Below, piece by piece: positions 18,693-26,910 of a stretch of 64,000 nucleotides of DNA. The notes beneath the pieces were generated by a model. The model did no database searches, had not been told where the DNA came from, and worked only from the letters and a program-made list of their open reading frames with translations. A program made the position numbers and the translations under genes. Position 1 is the first letter of the stretch; each line of letters opens with the position of its first letter. The stretch comes from DATKGW01 sp035510605 (GTDB lineage: Bacteria > Patescibacteriota > Saccharimonadia > Saccharimonadales > CAIOMD01): the NCBI GenBank assembly GCA_035510605.1, contig DATKGW010000012.1, positions 62,001 to 126,000 on the forward strand, in the 5' to 3' direction.

Positions 18693-18720
18693 TTGCAACG
18701 TAACGATTTATGCTCATAAT
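18693..18720 (+). promoter_or_regulatory. promoter of the 182-aa gene
   Basis: TTGCAA (18693-18698), a 16-bp spacer and CATAAT (18715-18720), ending 8 nt before the ATG at 18729. The leader would be nearly absent. Confidence 0.45.
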
Positions 18721-18728
18721 AATGCGTT

Positions 18729-19277
18729 ATGACCGAAGAATTCCCAGGTGAAAGCTCCATTAATCGTAAGATCCGCTTATTAGAAGAAGAAATGGCGCGA
18801 CAAGGCGATGGGTGGCGTACTATCGCAATTAGAAAACTATATCAGGTCGAGGGTGAAGTCGGCGGACCTATCATACCGGGTGAATTTGAATCTGTAAGAA
18901 TCTATGTTTGTGCCCTTCTTGATTTTTTACATAAAACGACAGATAAAGAAGCTGACGATGATGAGATCAAAGGCCCGCAAAGAGTTTTTAGCGCCGCTGA
19001 AGACCGTAACCTCAGTGGTTTTAATGGAGAGTTGGCAATGGTGCTTGCTCAACGAGATAAATTGGAAAAAGCAGAACATTTACTCGCCGCAGATAGCCCA
19101 ATAAGCCCATTGGACCAAGTTTCTGTCATGTTTGCTATTGCAGAAGGATATATGCGGAGAAACGACAGAGTTACTGCCAATAAATATTTGAACCAAATTT
19201 GTTCTATTACAGGGATGAACCCTTATATTCAGGAGAGAATCTCGCAAGTGCTTGACACACTGCCTGATACTCAGTGA
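18729..19277 (+). CDS. unknown 182-aa protein with helical-repeat character
   Basis: Not recognised. A soluble, acidic, helical protein; the C-terminal half reads like tetratricopeptide-type helix pairs (GELAMVLAQRDKLEKAEHLL, then VMFAIAEGYMRRNDRVTANK). No signal peptide. It is transcribed divergently from the deoxyribosyltransferase-like gene with a 100-bp spacer that holds a promoter for each. It ends in TGA, immediately adjacent to a gene-remnant-like reading frame on the other strand. Confidence 0.55.
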   Translation: MTEEFPGESSINRKIRLLEEEMARQGDGWRTIAIRKLYQVEGEVGGPIIPGEFESVRIYVCALLDFLHKTTDKEADDDEIKGPQRVFSAAEDRNLSGFNGELAMVLAQRDKLEKAEHLLAADSPISPLDQVSVMFAIAEGYMRRNDRVTANKYLNQICSITGMNPYIQERISQVLDTLPDTQ

Positions 19278-19400
19278 TTATATGCTGCTCATATCTGCCA
19301 GAGTTTTGTAGTAATTATTATCCTTGACGCTTACGCCTAACCAATCATAATTAAAAGCAGCAATGTGCGGGCTGGCAACCGCCTTCCTCCGTACATGCTT
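19278..19400 (-). pseudogene. possible C-terminal gene remnant without a start codon
   Basis: The minus strand has 40 protein-like codons ending at a TAA placed next to the stop of the opposite gene. The translation includes ASPHIAAFNYDWLGVSVKDN and ends in NYYKTLADMSSI. There is no ATG, GTG or TTG in this frame upstream before a stop. It looks like the 3' end of a decayed gene, but chance cannot be excluded in so short a stretch. The remaining bases up to the SRAP stop show nothing else clear. Confidence 0.25.
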
Positions 19401-19425
19401 TTACACAACCTGTGATAGGGGCAAC

Positions 19426-20097
19426 CTACTTTGCCACCGCATCAACCAGATGTTTATCGTTGTTGCGGGGCGAGTTAACATCCTCGCTCACTCTATAGAT
19501 ATCCAATTTACCTACTTTGTACGGAACAAGCAGTTTAGATAACTCTTGTTCGCTGTATGCAGGCGCCAGCCAAAGCTCTTCTTGCTCTGGCTCTAAGATA
19601 ACAGGCATTCGATTATGAATCGGCTGCATTTCCTTGTTAGGTGTAGTCGTAATTATAGAAAAAGTTAACAAGGGATAATCCTCGGCATCCTTCCAGATGC
19701 TGTATATCCCGGCAAAGGCAAATAGCTTTTGGTCTTTGGGATGGATGAAATACGGCACCTTACGATTTTCGGGCAGTTGCTGCCACTCGAAAAAGCCGCG
19801 GCTGGGTATAAGGCAGCGGTGATTTTGGATAGCGTTTCGCCACATCGAACTCAAAAACAGGCTTTCTGATTTGGTGTTGATTGGCCTCAAACCCTTGTTT
19901 GGGTTTTTAGACCAAGCCGGCACAAAACCCCATTTCATGGGTTCGGCCACTCTTTTGCCTTTTTGCCCGATAATAACCGGCAGTCTTTGGCCCGGAGCAA
20001 CGTTGTAATTATCCTCGGCCATAAACTGCGGATGAGTTGCCAGGTTAAACCTAGGGATTATATCTATAACGTCAAACAGCGTGTATCGTCCACACAT
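19426..20097 (-). CDS. SOS response-associated peptidase (SRAP, YedK/HMCES-like)
   Basis: A 223-aa SRAP-family protein, which protects abasic sites in single-stranded DNA by forming a covalent DNA-protein crosslink through Cys2. Seen: the invariant MCGRYT start, with Cys2 exposed after Met removal; YNVAPGQRLPVI; WGFVPAW; RCLIPSRGFFEW with the catalytic Glu; and IHNRMPVIL with the conserved His. Length is typical. It is divergent from a two-gene unit ending in a Y-family polymerase, with only 19 bp between starts, which points to a shared damage-tolerance function. A TATATA box ends 4 nt before the ATG. Confidence 0.93.
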   Translation of the reverse strand: MCGRYTLFDVIDIIPRFNLATHPQFMAEDNYNVAPGQRLPVIIGQKGKRVAEPMKWGFVPAWSKNPNKGLRPINTKSESLFLSSMWRNAIQNHRCLIPSRGFFEWQQLPENRKVPYFIHPKDQKLFAFAGIYSIWKDAEDYPLLTFSIITTTPNKEMQPIHNRMPVILEPEQEELWLAPAYSEQELSKLLVPYKVGKLDIYRVSEDVNSPRNNDKHLVDAVAK

Positions 20098-20101
20098 ACT
20101 T

Positions 20102-20107
20102 TATATA
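20102..20107 (-). promoter_or_regulatory. -10-like box of the SRAP gene
   Basis: TATATA lies within the 19-bp spacer between divergent start codons, 4 nt from the SRAP ATG. It overlaps the region just upstream of the TAGGAG ribosome-binding site of the opposite gene. Confidence 0.3.
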
Positions 20108-20116
20108 GGAGCATTT

Positions 20117-20383
20117 ATGAGAGAGAAAATCAATGAAAAAGTTAGTGTAGTTACTGTTTTTAGCGCCAAGCGTCGGGCTGCAGCGCCCTATGTGGTATCT
20201 TGGCAAAATAAGGAGTACAAGGTCGGCGAAATCGGCTACCATCACACCATTAAAGATGGTGAGGTGTTGCACCACATTTACGAGCTGGCCGATAAAGAAA
20301 GTACGCTTTGGATGCGGCTTAATTTTGATACCAGCACCATGCAATGGACCTTGGAGGCAGTTAGCGATGGACTTGCCAGTTAA
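20117..20383 (+). CDS. small unknown protein preceding the Y-family polymerase
   Basis: An 88-aa protein, not recognised: basic N-terminus (REKINEKVSVVTVFSAKRR), then a compact alpha/beta region with PYVVSWQNKEYKVGEIGYHH and LWMRLNFD. TAGGAG lies 5 nt before the ATG at 20117, which is preferred over an upstream in-frame start that would overlap the SRAP gene. It overlaps the polymerase gene by 17 nt, and the polymerase ribosome-binding site lies inside it, so the pair is co-translated. A small partner or regulator of the translesion polymerase is a reasonable inference. Confidence 0.7.
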   Translation: MREKINEKVSVVTVFSAKRRAAAPYVVSWQNKEYKVGEIGYHHTIKDGEVLHHIYELADKESTLWMRLNFDTSTMQWTLEAVSDGLAS

Positions 20384-21605
20384 CTACAACCGGCCGCTTA
20401 TGATGCATATCGACCTAAACAGTTGCTTTGCTATTATCGAGCAGCAAGCCAACCCCTTAATTCGGCACAAACCGGTGGCCATTGCCGCTTACGACACACC
20501 GCGCGGTGCCGTAATTGCTTCTAGCTACGAAGCCAAAGCCAAAGGTATAAAACTGGGCTTAAATGTGCGTGACGCCCGGCTGATAGATAAAAATGTGATT
20601 GTTTTAATGCCCGACCCACCGAAGTACCGCGATGCCCATAAACGTTTTAAAAAAGTGCTGCTAAATTACACAAATGAGATCAGGCCTAAATCTATAGATG
20701 AGTTCGAGATAGATTTTAGCGGCTCGCACGCCGTACAGCGCGATATAAGTTTAACGGATATCGGCTACCAGATAAAACAAGATATAAAGCGCGAAATCGG
20801 CAGCTACGTAACGGTTAATATCGGCATTGGCCCAAACCGTTTTTTGGCAAAAACGGCCGCCGGTTTACATAAGCCAGATGGGCTTGATGTAATAAACGGC
20901 GACAATCTGCTGGAGATTTATAAAAGGCTGGAGCTGATTGACCTGTGCGGTATCAATACCCGCTATCAGGCCAGGCTTAATGTAGCCGGTATTCATACCC
21001 CTTTGGATTTTTTAGGCGCCAAAGCCGAATACCTGCAAAAACAGGTTTTTAAGAGCCGTGTGGGGCTGGATTGGTATTTGCGCCTGCGCGGTTATGAGGT
21101 AGACAGCCGTATATTCGCCCGCAAAAGTTACGGCCATCAGTATGCCTTGGGCGATAAAACCACCGACCGCCAGAAGCTATCGCGGTTGTTGATGAAACTC
21201 TGCGAAAAAACCGGCCGCCGCCTGCGGGCCAACGGCTACAGCGCCGTCGGGATACATTTATGGCTCAATTTTGCCAACCGCCAGTATTGGGCCAAAGGTA
21301 AAAACACTAAAAGCGAAATGTACGCCACCGGTGATATTTATCTACAAGCCCAAAAGTTGTTGAACCAGGCGATTATCCCTACAAAAGTAACCAATATTGG
21401 TGTAACTGTTTTTGGTTTGCAGACTTGCAGCCCGGAGCAGCAAGAGTTGTTCAGCGGCAGCCGGCTGGATAAAAAGGCACTGGCCCGCGCAGCCGACATT
21501 GTTAACGACAAATACGGTGAATTTACCCTTGTACCAGCCACTATGGCCGGCATGCAAGATATAATTTTAGACCGAATCGCTTTTGGCAGCATCAAAAATA
21601 ATTGA
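20367..21605 (+). CDS. Y-family DNA polymerase (DinB/UmuC-like)
   Basis: A translesion polymerase of about 412 aa. Palm motifs are intact: MHIDLNSCFAIIEQQ (first catalytic Asp), AVIASSYEAKAKGIKLG, and SIDEFEIDFS (the catalytic Asp-Glu pair). The thumb helix-hairpin-helix region has NIGIGPNRFLAKTAAG and the C-terminal little-finger domain follows. No clear beta-clamp motif was identified. The frame runs further upstream, but GGAGG 10 nt before the ATG at 20367 and the loss of family similarity beyond it support this start; MMHID at 20400 is an alternative. It is paired with SRAP across a 19-bp divergent spacer. Confidence 0.9.
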   Translation: MDLPVNYNRPLMMHIDLNSCFAIIEQQANPLIRHKPVAIAAYDTPRGAVIASSYEAKAKGIKLGLNVRDARLIDKNVIVLMPDPPKYRDAHKRFKKVLLNYTNEIRPKSIDEFEIDFSGSHAVQRDISLTDIGYQIKQDIKREIGSYVTVNIGIGPNRFLAKTAAGLHKPDGLDVINGDNLLEIYKRLELIDLCGINTRYQARLNVAGIHTPLDFLGAKAEYLQKQVFKSRVGLDWYLRLRGYEVDSRIFARKSYGHQYALGDKTTDRQKLSRLLMKLCEKTGRRLRANGYSAVGIHLWLNFANRQYWAKGKNTKSEMYATGDIYLQAQKLLNQAIIPTKVTNIGVTVFGLQTCSPEQQELFSGSRLDKKALARAADIVNDKYGEFTLVPATMAGMQDIILDRIAFGSIKNN

Positions 21606-21634
21606 TTCTGTGCCTAAAAATTACTTGGCGCTAT

Positions 21635-21976
21635 TTAGTCGGTCGTCGCCTCATCGATAATTTCTAAAGTAGATTTGTCGACCGTATACAAATATTTATT
21701 TAAAATCTGGCTATTTTTATGATAGTTATAGTCAAACACCACCGTAACTTGGCTATCTGAGGTATTCCCGTTCAAATAATATTCTGAGCAATAAACAAAA
21801 TTACTAATTTTTTTGGCTTTTCTGACAAATGAGCAATATTTTGTATCTTTAACAGAATAATTTACGGTTTTATGCTCATTTTTAATAAAATATACAAATA
21901 GTGATATTGTTACAATTACAGCCACCAAAACTACAGCAATAATAGCTAGTAACTTTTTATTTTTAAAGATTTTCAT
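21635..21976 (-). CDS. unknown 113-aa membrane-anchored protein
   Basis: Basic N-terminus followed by one transmembrane helix (about residues 8-31), then a small domain likely outside the cell. That domain has two Cys residues (KYCSFVRKA and FVYCSEYY), which could form a disulfide. It ends with a strand-rich region (SQVTVVFDYNYH). Not assigned to a family. It converges on the Y-family polymerase gene. Confidence 0.55.
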   Translation of the reverse strand: MKIFKNKKLLAIIAVVLVAVIVTISLFVYFIKNEHKTVNYSVKDTKYCSFVRKAKKISNFVYCSEYYLNGNTSDSQVTVVFDYNYHKNSQILNKYLYTVDKSTLEIIDEATTD

Positions 21977-22079
21977 TATTTATATTTTACACTTAAAAAT
22001 TACCTAATTAAAGGCACACAAAGTGCACTTGTGGCATTTGTAAAATTTCAGTTTATACTGAGTTTATAATTGGAGTTTT

Positions 22080-22898
22080 ATGATGGTAGAAGAAGTCGAG
22101 AACACAGAGCTTAAACAACCGCGATCAGAGGCTAAAACCGAACCACAAAAAACCAAAAAACACCGAAAATGGCCATGGATTGTCGGCATCATCGTCATAA
22201 TTCTTTTAATCCCTATTCTGGTGCTTGGTTATTTCGGTTTTGTACCAGGAGTTTCCGCCATTATGGGTGCTAATAAAGCAAAAGATTTAGGCATACACTG
22301 GACGGCCGCCGATTATGCCAGTTACCAACAAAAAACTGGCGCCCAGTTTTTAAATTTTGCCAACGCACCAGATAACCCAAACCGCCCGGGTAAAAAATTG
22401 GTTTTTGCCGATCCCAAACAGATGGACGTTAATTTAACAGAGCAAGAAATAACCGCCACAATAAATTCGGTTGGCTGGTTGTGGATGCCAATTAAAAACG
22501 CCCAGGTGCGCTTTGGTGATGGCACGGTAGAAATATCCGGCAATGTTAACGCCCAGTATATCCCTAATTTTGTTAATTTTATCGGCTCTGTCGGTTATCC
22601 AGAATCAGAGGTGAATCAAGCCACCAGATGGGCAAAACTTTTAGGTAGCCCGGCAATTTACATCAAAGCCAGCGCATCCGTTACAAATGATGTTTTAACG
22701 CTAAACGTTACCCAGGCAAAAGTTGGGCGGTTTAGTTTACCAATGGATATAACCAGTAATGTTTTAACTAACGGAACCGGTAGTATAAAAACCCAAGCTA
22801 CCAGCGAAGGTTACGAGGCCAAAAATGTAACTTTTGCCAACGGCCAGATGCACTTTGTCGGCACCACCCCCACTACTGTGTACGTAAAGAAGAATTAA
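22080..22898 (+). CDS. membrane-anchored protein resembling the YpmS/DUF2140 fold
   Basis: A 272-aa protein with a charged 35-residue cytoplasmic segment, one transmembrane helix (about residues 37-58) and an extracellular domain. The motifs VNLTEQEITATIN, PIKNAQVRFGDGTVEISG and a late LPMDI region resemble DUF2140/YpmS-type lipid-binding-like domains. The function is unknown. A TTGGAG ribosome-binding site and a TATAAT at 22065-22070 lie upstream. Its TAA stop overlaps the stop of the convergent radical SAM gene within TTAA. Confidence 0.6.
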   Translation: MMVEEVENTELKQPRSEAKTEPQKTKKHRKWPWIVGIIVIILLIPILVLGYFGFVPGVSAIMGANKAKDLGIHWTAADYASYQQKTGAQFLNFANAPDNPNRPGKKLVFADPKQMDVNLTEQEITATINSVGWLWMPIKNAQVRFGDGTVEISGNVNAQYIPNFVNFIGSVGYPESEVNQATRWAKLLGSPAIYIKASASVTNDVLTLNVTQAKVGRFSLPMDITSNVLTNGTGSIKTQATSEGYEAKNVTFANGQMHFVGTTPTTVYVKKN

Positions 22899-24028
22899 TC
22901 TTGTTCTACAAATCCGAAATAATCTTCAAACTTAATTTCATCACCTTTTCCACCATTTCTCTTTAGCCATAAATTAGCTAGGCGGATTACTTCGTGAGCT
23001 TGTTCTTCTGTCTCGATTTCGTCTAGTTCTTCGTTTATAGACCCGATACCCTCCCAAAGCCTGGCCCAAACCGGCATATCAGCAGTTGCATCCAACCAAT
23101 CTCTTGTATAATCACCACCTTTTTCAATATCAAAATCTATACGGAGATCCTCTGATTTTGACATAACAACCGGCAAACTATCTTTGAGAATATTACCCAA
23201 GTTCCTCCTTTGCGATACAGAACACCAATTATAGTAGTTGACATCACCGTTAGGACGCAAAAACATATAGGGATGGGCTAACTCGTCTTTGCGGGCGACA
23301 AAGCAAACTCTATCATCGCCTATTCGCTGCATAGTTTCTTCCATTCGTAAGAAATCAGCTAGCAAACAATCTGTACCTCCTGCGGCGGTTGTGCCTGGAT
23401 TGCTTAGCGTGTCTGCAGATATATAGCTTTTTTTAACTTTTTCTTGATCATCGCCGGCATATTGCAGCCAACCCTGCCGTGCTAGGTCGTCATTATATTC
23501 GTATATGCGCCAAAACTTAAAATTATGCTGGCACAAAAAGTCATAAAGTGCTGGTATATCACCAGAATTTAAGTTTGTAAAAACAGTATGCCAGCCCAGG
23601 TTTATGCCCCTGTTATTAATGCTATCGGCTAAATTTTCTATGTTATCAAATACCGGTAAGAACTGCTGACTACGTAGTTGCGACTGCCTTGTCCTATCCG
23701 TTGTATCTATTGGTAAAGCAATTTCGTCTACCAAGCCCGTTAGCTCATCTAACCGCTCTTCCGTTAAATACAGGCCGTTGGTGTGCAGGCTTGTATATAT
23801 TCCACCGTCTTTAAGCGTTTTTAAGACATCTTTAATATTACTAGCCAATAAAGGCTCACCTCCACCTAGTACAACTGATTTTATGCCATTCGCGACGAGT
23901 TCCTTGGCAAGCTTTGTGTCTTGTTCTAAATTAATAGCTTGCTGTACCGCCAATGGGCCAAAACAATAAGAGCAACGTGGTAAATTGCACCCTTCCCGAA
24001 GGAACCAGTGCGTTTGTTCTCCAGCCAT
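22895..24028 (-). CDS. radical SAM protein with an atypical CX4CX2C cluster motif
   Basis: A 377-aa radical SAM family protein. The cluster-binding cysteines are C14, C19 and C22 (GCNLPRCSYC), a CX4CX2C spacing instead of the usual CX3CX2C. The S-adenosylmethionine motif VVLGGGEPLL is intact, and TSLHTNGLYL and EIALPIDTTD continue the partial TIM barrel. The C-terminal part has FLRPNGDVNYYNWC and LGNILKDSL, like the start of a SPASM/twitch region but with few Cys. MoaA/PqqE-type maturases are the closest general type; substrate unknown. No peptide precursor gene was noticed next to it. Confidence 0.8.
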   Translation of the reverse strand: MAGEQTHWFLREGCNLPRCSYCFGPLAVQQAINLEQDTKLAKELVANGIKSVVLGGGEPLLASNIKDVLKTLKDGGIYTSLHTNGLYLTEERLDELTGLVDEIALPIDTTDRTRQSQLRSQQFLPVFDNIENLADSINNRGINLGWHTVFTNLNSGDIPALYDFLCQHNFKFWRIYEYNDDLARQGWLQYAGDDQEKVKKSYISADTLSNPGTTAAGGTDCLLADFLRMEETMQRIGDDRVCFVARKDELAHPYMFLRPNGDVNYYNWCSVSQRRNLGNILKDSLPVVMSKSEDLRIDFDIEKGGDYTRDWLDATADMPVWARLWEGIGSINEELDEIETEEQAHEVIRLANLWLKRNGGKGDEIKFEDYFGFVEQD

Positions 24029-24083
24029 ATTAATTATATTGTACTATATTTGACGCTATAGCTATTTAATGCTTATGGTTCCA

Positions 24084-24536
24084 TCACAGATTATCCAGCT
24101 CTTGGTTGCGGCGGATAAACCGCGCGGCATTGGCAAAAGGTGTATTAAGCCAAGCCTCTATTATCACAAAAACTTTTTGGTCGCTTGGTGTTTTAAACAG
24201 TTCGGCGGGCAAGGCAAGCACATTGCTATCTTCGTCATTGCGGGTACATTTGGCTGCTTCAACGTTATAACCCAACCCTGCCCTAATGCCCTTAAACCGA
24301 TTGGCAGCCATGGCCATCCCTTGTCCACTGCCACAAATAAGTATGGCCCGCGAATCGGCGTCTTGGCTGCTTAATACTTTATTAGCCGCTTTGGTGGCAA
24401 ACACCGGAAAATCATCTTCCGGATTAAACTGCTCGTCGCCAATATCTTCGGCCTCATAGCCGGCCTTTTTTAGATAATTAAGCACTTCTTGTTTGGCCAC
24501 ATAGCCTCTGTGATCGGCACCAACGTAAATTTTCAT
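24084..24536 (-). CDS. rpiB: Ribose-5-phosphate isomerase B
   Basis: A 150-aa RpiB/LacA/LacB-family enzyme that interconverts ribose 5-phosphate and ribulose 5-phosphate. It starts MKIYVGADHRGYVAKQEV, with the Asp-His pair of the active site, and contains ILICGSGQGMAMAANRFKGI with the catalytic Cys. GLGYNVEAAKCTRNDEDSNV follows. The ATG at 24536, 4 nt after the GAPDH stop, is the natural start, since 18 additional upstream codons lie in the GAPDH tail. It connects to rpe, the transketolase and the phosphoketolase elsewhere in the window. Confidence 0.92.
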   Translation of the reverse strand: MKIYVGADHRGYVAKQEVLNYLKKAGYEAEDIGDEQFNPEDDFPVFATKAANKVLSSQDADSRAILICGSGQGMAMAANRFKGIRAGLGYNVEAAKCTRNDEDSNVLALPAELFKTPSDQKVFVIIEAWLNTPFANAARFIRRNQELDNL

Positions 24537-24540
24537 AGTT

Positions 24541-25605
24541 TTAGGATATGTGAGCTTCCTCTGGCTCCGGATAATTTTGCTTTGTATCACCGGTATTTAA
24601 CAGTCGGCCGACATCAGCCACCAATTCGATGAGACGGTTACTGTGGCCCCATTCGTTATCGTACCAAGCCAGCACTTTTACCAGGTTACCGCCGACTACG
24701 TTAGTTAAATTTAAATCAATAATTGCCGAGTGGCTGTTGCCGATAAAATCACTGCTGACTAGTTCCTCATCTGTCACAGCCAAAATACCTTGGTAATAGG
24801 CATCGGCGGCGGCTTTTTTGAATACCCCGTTTACTTCTTCTACAGACGTTTGGCGACTTATATCTACCGCAAAATCGGCCAAAGACACAACCGAAGTGGG
24901 GACGCGAACCGATAAACTATTAATTTTACCATCAAGCTCCGGCAGAACCTTTACAGCGGTCGCACTTGCCCCAGTATTGGCCGGTATAATATTTTCGCTT
25001 GCCGCCCTGGAAGTCCGTAACTCTTTGTTCGGCGCGTCTTGCAGACGTTGGTCGGCAGTGTAGCTGTGCACAGTAGTCATCAAGGCCTTTTCTATTCCAA
25101 AACTATGGTTAAGAATGTCCAGCACAGGTGTAACGCAGTTTGTCGTACAACTACCAACACTGATAATATCTCCACTGGTTTTTAAGCTGTCTTCGTTAAC
25201 ACCGATTATTATCGTATCGGCTCCCTCACCTTTAGCCGGAGCGCTAATGACTACTTTTTTAGCGCCAGCCGAATCAATGTGGGCCTTGGCTTTTACCGGG
25301 TCACTAAAGTATCCGGTTGCTTCGATTACAATGTCGACACCCAAATCACCCCACGGTAGTAAGGCCGGGTCGGCCTGTTTTAAAACTTTTATGGCTTTTT
25401 CATCAACAATTATATTTTCATCATTATATGTGACTTTGTGGCCGTAGGTACCGTAAGTAGTGTCGTGTTTTAAGAGATAAGCCAGGGTTCTGGCGTCAGA
25501 TATATCGTTGATGGCTACCACTTCTAAATCGCTACGCTCAAAAGCTACTTTAAAAGCATTGCGACCGATACGCCCGAATCCATTTATTGCGACTTTTGTT
25601 TTCAT
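24541..25605 (-). CDS. gap: Glyceraldehyde-3-phosphate dehydrogenase
   Basis: NAD-dependent glycolytic GAPDH, 354 aa. It has the Rossmann motif INGFGRIGRNAF, followed by VVAINDISD (Asp that selects NAD). The catalytic region SVGSCTTNCVTPVLD contains the nucleophilic Cys, and HSYTADQRLQDAPNKELRTS, AANTGASATAVK-like and WYDNEWGHSNR motifs are present. The C-terminus is extended by about 15 residues rich in Glu and Pro. AAGGGG lies upstream of the ATG. rpiB follows by 4 nt. Confidence 0.97.
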   Translation of the reverse strand: MKTKVAINGFGRIGRNAFKVAFERSDLEVVAINDISDARTLAYLLKHDTTYGTYGHKVTYNDENIIVDEKAIKVLKQADPALLPWGDLGVDIVIEATGYFSDPVKAKAHIDSAGAKKVVISAPAKGEGADTIIIGVNEDSLKTSGDIISVGSCTTNCVTPVLDILNHSFGIEKALMTTVHSYTADQRLQDAPNKELRTSRAASENIIPANTGASATAVKVLPELDGKINSLSVRVPTSVVSLADFAVDISRQTSVEEVNGVFKKAAADAYYQGILAVTDEELVSSDFIGNSHSAIIDLNLTNVVGGNLVKVLAWYDNEWGHSNRLIELVADVGRLLNTGDTKQNYPEPEEAHIS

Positions 25606-25659
25606 TCCACCCCTTGTTATCTAATCTTACTTTCTCACTAAACCAAAGCAATATCAACT

Positions 25660-26196
25660 TTATTTTTGGGCTAGCTTAATCGATTCTGAAACAACTTTTT
25701 TGGCTGTAGCAGCGTCGCCCCAACCGTTAAACTGCATTTTGACGCCCTGCCAGTTATTCTTCCAATCTTTATAATGGCTGTAAAAATGTTCGACAATCTT
25801 TTTAAAATTAGGGCCTAAATTTTCAACTTCATTGATATAGTCACTGGTAATATCGTCGGCTGGTACACAAATTAATTTTTCGTCTTTTTCGCCGTCATCT
25901 ACCATATACAAAACTCCGATTGGGCGGGCAGGAATAACCGCACCACCCGGGACGCTTTCATCGATGATCAGCAAAGCGTCAAGCGGGTCACCGTCTTCAC
26001 AAAGTGTGTCAGGAATATAACCATAATCTGCCGGATATACCATGCTAGTGGCATTAACACGGTCTAACATTATTCGGCCGGAGCCTTTATCCATTTCGTA
26101 TTTGTTGTGCCCTTTGCCTTTTTGAATCTCAATAATTACATTTACAACTTCGGGCGCTTTATCGCCGTAACCAACATCTTTGCAATCACAAGCCAT
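25660..26196 (-). CDS. ppa: Inorganic pyrophosphatase (family I)
   Basis: A soluble family I pyrophosphatase of 178 aa. It shows the signature EDGDPLDALLI (the D-x-D-P-x-D metal site), GYIPDTLC before it, and KYEMDKGSGRIMLDRV near the N-terminus. The Cys-rich N-terminus (ACDCKDVGYGD) is unusual. An AAGGAG ribosome-binding site lies before the ATG. It is divergent from the glycerophosphodiesterase gene with a 41-bp spacer. Confidence 0.94.
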   Translation of the reverse strand: MACDCKDVGYGDKAPEVVNVIIEIQKGKGHNKYEMDKGSGRIMLDRVNATSMVYPADYGYIPDTLCEDGDPLDALLIIDESVPGGAVIPARPIGVLYMVDDGEKDEKLICVPADDITSDYINEVENLGPNFKKIVEHFYSHYKDWKNNWQGVKMQFNGWGDAATAKKVVSESIKLAQK

Positions 26197-26225
26197 TATT
26201 TTCTCCTTAATTTTCTTAAACTTAG

Positions 26226-26231
26226 TATACT
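26226..26231 (+). promoter_or_regulatory. -10 box of the GDPD gene
   Basis: TATACT, 6 nt before the GTG start at 26238; no ribosome-binding site fits between them, so a leaderless mRNA is likely. Confidence 0.45.
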
Positions 26232-26237
26232 ATATCC

Positions 26238-26888
26238 GTGAAGAAAGAATGGTTGATTGCCCACCGCGGTGCCCAGTGCGACGGACGCGAAAATACTTTA
26301 GCCGCTTTTGAGGCAACAAAAAACTACCCATTGGGTTGGGTGGAATTTGACCTGCATAAAACTGTCGATAATATAGCTGTGTGCCACCACAATGCAAATG
26401 TAAATGGCGTAGAAATCGCCTCCCACACTTTTGAACAGTTAAAGGCGAGCGACCCGGAATTGCTGACTTTTGACGAAGTTATAGAGGCAATGCCTGACAA
26501 TATTCCCTTTATAGTTGAAATTAAGGCCTACGGCGTAGCCCCGCTTATTTTTAAGCAGCTTAAAGCCAATCCAACCTGGCGAGCGGTCAGTTATAAACGC
26601 AGCGAGCTAAAAAATTTAATAAAAATGGGGATTAATAAAAACAGATTGATGCTGCATCAAAAGAACCCGATTTTTCACATCAGGCATGCCAAAGAAGATG
26701 GTCTGTTGGGTGTAACAAAGAGTACGTATCGGTTGTCTCCTCTGTTTTTCTGGCGAGCCCATAAAAATGGCTTATACGGCTATGTCTTTACAGTAAACTC
26801 GTTGTGGTATGCGTGGCTAATCCGCAAATTATATCCTTATGTTGGCATCTGCACCAACAGGCCGGATTTATTACAAAGATTAAAATAG
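26238..26888 (+). CDS. Glycerophosphodiester phosphodiesterase family protein
   Basis: A 216-aa GDPD-family TIM barrel. The N-terminus carries IAHRGAQCDGRENTLAAF with the catalytic His and the Glu-Asn-Thr motif; VEFDLHKTVDNIAVCHHN supplies the metal-binding Asp and the second His; FIVEIKAYG gives a further metal-ligand Glu. The C-terminus ends GICTNRPDLL, the typical family end. No signal peptide, so it would act inside the cell on glycerophosphodiesters. GTG start with a TATACT box 6 nt upstream. Confidence 0.9.
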   Translation: MKKEWLIAHRGAQCDGRENTLAAFEATKNYPLGWVEFDLHKTVDNIAVCHHNANVNGVEIASHTFEQLKASDPELLTFDEVIEAMPDNIPFIVEIKAYGVAPLIFKQLKANPTWRAVSYKRSELKNLIKMGINKNRLMLHQKNPIFHIRHAKEDGLLGVTKSTYRLSPLFFWRAHKNGLYGYVFTVNSLWYAWLIRKLYPYVGICTNRPDLLQRLK

Positions 26889-26910
26889 CAACAGTGCTAA
26901 TATTATAATT

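Noticed and set aside
18629..18760. Longer N-terminus for the deoxyribosyltransferase-like protein
   Set aside because: It would overlap the divergent gene, and a well-spaced promoter lies directly before the ATG at 18628.
19278..19425. Possible small RNA (tmRNA, SRP RNA or riboswitch) in the 148-bp spacer with two GGCAACC segments
   Set aside because: No T-loop, acceptor end, SRP core motif or tag-like reading frame in the right order; the protein-like frame is a simpler reading.
20190..20366. N-terminal extension of the Y-family polymerase
   Set aside because: It would overlap the 88-aa gene in another frame, shows no family similarity, and a GGAGG site supports the ATG at 20367.
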